From contig JAFRCC010000018.1 of the NCBI GenBank assembly GCA_017404545.1, forward strand, positions 1-64,000: 64,000 bases of DNA, in the 5' to 3' direction. This document shows, one piece after another, positions 60,578-64,000 of this stretch. Within the stretch, counting starts at the first letter, position 1. Every line of letters starts with the position of its first letter. The position numbers were made by a program, and so were the translations under genes. Source of the DNA: Clostridia bacterium. Its GTDB lineage: Bacteria > Bacillota > Clostridia > TANB77 > CAG-508. Under the pieces are notes generated by a model, which ran no database searches, was not told the origin of the DNA, and worked only from the letters and a program-made list of their open reading frames with translations.

Positions 60578-60872
60578 AATTCAATTCTTTTAACATCTGC
60601 TTTGGATTATCTTTAGGTTTTACTTTACCAAATGCTTTAACTATCACTCCATCTTCATCTATAAGATATGTAGATCGTTCTATTCCCATTACTGGTCTCC
60701 CAAACATTAGCTTTTCTTTCCAAACATCATATGTTTTTATTACTTCTTTTTCCGTATCTGAAAGCAATATAAAAGGAAGTCCATATTCTTCTTTAAATTT
60801 TTAATGTGATTCTATGTTGTCTACACTTATTCCAATAACAATTGCCCCTTTTGCCAAACATTTCATTAAAAA
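60576..60872 (-). pseudogene. Broken Bcp-type peroxiredoxin
   Basis: The C-terminal 70 residues (DTEKEVIKTYDVWKEKLMFG, YLIDEDGVIVKAFGKV, NPKQMLKEL) match bacterioferritin comigratory protein. Upstream in frame, KGAIVIGISVDNIESH is followed by a TAA where a Lys is expected, and the N-terminus with the peroxidatic Cys is absent. The gene is a remnant. Confidence 0.85.
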
Positions 60873-60926
60873 ATCTCAATAGGAAGACAAACCACTGGAC
60901 GTAGTCCTATCCTTTTATATATAATT

Positions 60927-63900
60927 CTACCGATTCTCATTATTACCACTTGGATTTATACTTGCTATTTCTGGGCCATATACTGTAGTAGGCGTATATA
61001 TTACATGATATCCACAGCATAATAGACCTTGTCCATCTTCTCTTGCAGATTTACTTCTTAACCAATATCCATATGTAATTCCACCATTGCTTTCACTCTT
61101 AGCCCTTGCAATTTGAATGCCTTGTCCACAAGCCGCATTATCGCTTAAATATATTTGGGTATAAGTATTTAAAGGATCTTTACTAACAAAATATCCTGTT
61201 TCATTGCTACTTGTATATAGAATATTATCTGAATAACAATTATTCCAACTTTGTTTAAATAGCTCTATTGAAGGTCCTCCATATGCTTTTATATTTGTAT
61301 CACTTGATCTTCTATAATCAATATTTTCACCTTCTAAACAACCAGTAAGCAAATTTTTCCAATTATTCGGATCTGAAATAAAATTTTGTAATTCTCCACC
61401 ATAAACATTATAGGTTCTATCCTTGTATAGATTAGGCTCATCATCTATAGCTGAATTAGGTATAAAATCCTTAGTTATTAAATAAACATACTCGTCATCT
61501 TTATAAAACACTTGCCATTCACTAATATTTGAACCATTTAGCTCTGTTATATAATCGATAGATTCTCCTATAGTTATTTCCTTCCATTGCGCATATAATG
61601 TTACAATTTGGTTAGCTTCAGCAGCTAGGTTATTTACAATTTCTTCGTCATCATATGATATTCCACTACCATTAGCTTCTGTATTCCAGCCATCAAATAA
61701 ATACCCTCTTTTTTTATATGTATTTTTAATTAAACCTTTTTCGACACCTAATTCAAACTCTTCATCCGACATAACACCTGTTCCACCATTACTATTAAAT
61801 GAAACAGTATAATTTTCTGGTGTATAATCTATATTCCAATTTTCAGTATTTTTATTATAAGTATATTTTATAGACTGTTTTAATTCTACAATTGGTAATA
61901 CGGAGCATTCAGCAGTATAAACAGTTTCAAGAGTACTAAACAACGCTCTATTTCCCATCTCAGCTGTTCCGGAACTATGCATATCACCGATATAATGTAA
62001 ACCATATGATGCCCCTGTAGTGCTATATAGGTATTGTGTTTTACTTGCTAACCAATATGGAGAATAATTTGGATTTGTACCATTTATATTTGTAATTGGT
62101 ATATCTACACAAAGCATATTATAGATTTTATTTTTAGTTTCATTTTGTGCAGCAGGATATGCATAACTATTTATGTTATACCAGTGTACAGTTTGAGTCA
62201 ATACTTGTGGTGAAGAAGCTGAAGCTGTAACAATATTATTATCCACGATAAATTTTCCTGAAGTATATGTTCTTGTCTCACCATAACGAATTCCTGTAGT
62301 AAATGTACTTTTGTCAAACTTAAAATTTGGTTCTATATCATCTAAATTTATACTTCTACCACCTTTTGCTCCAATACCATGTCCATATATATCACTAATA
62401 TCATTTAATAACTTTACTCCATTTATATATCCATATGCGCCATTAAGCTTAACTTTCTTTGTTGTTGGTCTTTCAGCAACTATCGTTATTCCCTCATCTG
62501 ATATTTTAAGAATTCTCCATTTCATATTGTCATTTGATTTAAAAGTACCTGTTATAGTTGTTCCTTCTGGTGCAGATGAACTTTTATATTCTAAACCTAC
62601 ACCATTACCACTTTCTGGATGATAATCAATATAGTCTCCAACCTTTATTTCTTTCCATGTGGCATACAAGTTAATAATATCTCCATCAACATTACTCATA
62701 TTAAGTATTTGCTGTTCATCTGTATAATATGTTCCACTACCATCTTCATTCGTATTCCATCCTGCAAATAAACTATTCGTATTAGTATATTGATTTTGTG
62801 TAAGAGTTGTTTCCTCATTATATAAAACTGTTTGACGCTCCATTTGATTACCATTTCCACCATTTGCATGAAATTCTATATAATAAACATTTACTCTCCA
62901 TTGAGCATACAACGTTACATCTTCTGTAATTGATAAGTTTTTGACATTTTGTCCATCACTATAAGATGTTCCTGTTCCATCTGCTTTTGTATTCCATCCA
63001 TTAAATGTGTATCCTGTTTTTGTGAATAAATTTGCATTTAAATTTGCTTCTTCATCATAAGTTAATTCTTGGTTTGGCATTGTGCCTAAGCCCGTGTTTC
63101 TATCAAATATTATTGTATATTTATTTGCCTCATAATTTGCAGTATATGCTCTATTTGCTATTGAATTTGTTGGAATTATAACTTGCATTGTTTTCTCTGT
63201 TAAATCCGTTCCTGTCCATCCTATAAATGTATATCCTGTTTTTGATGGATTATTTAGTGTTATGTTATCGCTATTTATTGTATATGTTGTTGGATTCTCA
63301 GGATTTACTATGCCATTATTTAAGTTATATGAAATTGTATAGGTAATCTCATTCCAATTTGCTGTATAATTTAGGTTTTTTCTTGTCCCTACTGGTACTG
63401 TTACAGTAGTTTGTGGTGTTGTTCCATTTGATCCTGTCCATCCTGCAAATGTATATCCACGTTTTTTAGGATTTGAAAGAGTAAATGTTTCTGTTTTTGT
63501 AAATGCTGTTTTATTTTCATCCTCTACTGTTCCACCATCTAAATTATATGTTACCGTATAAATATTTGGATCAACTTCAACCCATATAGCTTCGTACACT
63601 TTATTTCCGATTCCTGATGGAATAGTTATATTGGTTGATACTGTCTGATTTTCTTTCCAGCCAACAAATCTTTCAACTTCATCTCCATCAGTATCTGTTC
63701 GATTTTCCGGATTGTTTAGTGTTATTCTTTCTGTTTCAACATTATATGTTGTAGGATTATTTAATGCTATTTTTTCATCATTAGTCAATCCTTCATAAGT
63801 AATTGTATAATTTATAGGGGTCCAATTTGCTCTATATGCTCTGTTTTCTGTTGAACCTTCAATAATCGTTACATTTTCCGTATTTGTTGTTAATCCTGTT

Positions 63901-64000
63901 CCAGTCCATCCGATAAAATTATAACCTTCTCTTGTTGGTTTATTTAAAGTAATTTCATCTTCAATTGTATATGTATTTGGATTTGTTGCTACTCCACCAT
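60927..64000 (-). CDS. Surface protein with InlB-type (Listeria-Bacteroides) repeats, 5' end outside the window
   Basis: The reading frame is open to the right edge, so more than 1000 residues are visible without the start. Many copies of the InlB B-repeat are present (YTVTYNLDGG, then KRGYTFAGWTG and ANWNEITYTISYNL; VTLYAQW recurs). They are interrupted by non-repeat blocks near 61900-62620 (IKISDE-like WRILKISDEGITIVAERP, EYSVLPIVELKQS) and near 60980-61550, both of the type found in large Firmicute surface proteins. There is no sorting signal: the C-terminus ends IASINPSGNNENR. Anchoring must be N-terminal or by the repeats. Confidence 0.85.
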   Translation of the reverse strand, partial: GGVATNPNTYTIEDEITLNKPTREGYNFIGWTGTGLTTNTENVTIIEGSTENRAYRANWTPINYTITYEGLTNDEKIALNNPTTYNVETERITLNNPENRTDTDGDEVERFVGWKENQTVSTNITIPSGIGNKVYEAIWVEVDPNIYTVTYNLDGGTVEDENKTAFTKTETFTLSNPKKRGYTFAGWTGSNGTTPQTTVTVPVGTRKNLNYTANWNEITYTISYNLNNGIVNPENPTTYTINSDNITLNNPSKTGYTFIGWTGTDLTEKTMQVIIPTNSIANRAYTANYEANKYTIIFDRNTGLGTMPNQELTYDEEANLNANLFTKTGYTFNGWNTKADGTGTSYSDGQNVKNLSITEDVTLYAQWRVNVYYIEFHANGGNGNQMERQTVLYNEETTLTQNQYTNTNSLFAGWNTNEDGSGTYYTDEQQILNMSNVDGDIINLYATWKEIKVGDYIDYHPESGNGVGLEYKSSSAPEGTTITGTFKSNDNMKWRILKISDEGITIVAERPTTKKVKLNGAYGYINGVKLLNDISDIYGHGIGAKGGRSINLDDIEPNFKFDKSTFTTGIRYGETRTYTSGKFIVDNNIVTASASSPQVLTQTVHWYNINSYAYPAAQNETKNKIYNMLCVDIPITNINGTNPNYSPYWLASKTQYLYSTTGASYGLHYIGDMHSSGTAEMGNRALFSTLETVYTAECSVLPIVELKQSIKYTYNKNTENWNIDYTPENYTVSFNSNGGTGVMSDEEFELGVEKGLIKNTYKKRGYLFDGWNTEANGSGISYDDEEIVNNLAAEANQIVTLYAQWKEITIGESIDYITELNGSNISEWQVFYKDDEYVYLITKDFIPNSAIDDEPNLYKDRTYNVYGGELQNFISDPNNWKNLLTGCLEGENIDYRRSSDTNIKAYGGPSIELFKQSWNNCYSDNILYTSSNETGYFVSKDPLNTYTQIYLSDNAACGQGIQIARAKSESNGGITYGYWLRSKSAREDGQGLLCCGYHVIYTPTTVYGPEIASINPSGNNENR

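Noticed and set aside
1..64000. tRNA or rRNA genes, CRISPR array or insertion sequence transposases
   Set aside because: None could be recognised on either strand by eye; the recombinases present are all of the tyrosine type.

Overview
The window is AT-rich DNA from a low-GC, anaerobic Firmicute, most likely a gut Clostridia member. Genes mostly start with AGGAGG-type ribosome binding sites. The promoters found are sigma-A like with 17-18 base spacers. There is a Spo0A-like regulator, a rubredoxin/rubrerythrin pair and very large Cna_B/leucine-rich and InlB-repeat surface proteins. Species cannot be fixed from the sequence alone.

Bases 1-28.8 kb look like the right-hand part of an integrative conjugative element (ICE). 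A mobilisation and type IV secretion block (Toprim-like fragment, candidate oriT, MobC-like protein, MobP relaxase, PcfB, VirD4, Maff2, VirB6-like, PrgI/VirB3-like, VirB4, class B sortase, CHAP hydrolase) runs left to right to 12.6 kb. Cargo follows (12.6-22.9 kb): an acetyltransferase-acetyltransferase-kinase operon behind a leader-peptide attenuator, a small regulator, a hydrolase, a probable type II restriction-modification pair, and a second cluster of acetyltransferases, an HD protein and two SAM methyltransferases. The control and recombination end (22.9-27.8 kb) holds a Spo0A-like regulator with 0A-box-like sites in front of it, a sigma-factor-like protein behind two terminator hairpins, a long untranslated stretch that looks like a structured RNA, a 50-residue membrane protein, two tandem tyrosine recombinases and a small third protein. 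Repeats at 28.2-28.9 kb, one of them found again inverted at 38.3 kb, probably mark element ends.

Bases 28.9-46.4 kb are a patchwork of small acquired pieces. It includes a zinc-metallopeptidase-like gene between 107-base direct repeats, a degenerate tyrosine recombinase on a more GC-rich patch, an ABC transporter with its own two-component system, and a GC-rich orphan gene. A deletion-fused, decayed copy of the cargo acetyltransferase/kinase operon lies at 39.4-39.8 kb. A subtilase-like protein with a small partner follows. The strongest regulatory find is here: a second threonyl-tRNA synthetase lacking the TGS domain and editing-site motifs, preceded by promoter, leader peptide, terminator and a second threonine-rich leader peptide.

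Bases 46.7-64 kb look like a more stable chromosomal region: a 2672-residue adhesin, two alpha/beta hydrolases, a TetR/DUF998 pair with an operator inside its promoter, an oxidative-stress operon (rubrerythrin, rubredoxin, metallo-beta-lactamase fold) divergent from another TetR gene, a broken Bcp peroxiredoxin gene, and a second large repeat protein running off the right edge.

All assignments come from reading motifs, gene order and hairpins by eye. No database search or folding programme was run.
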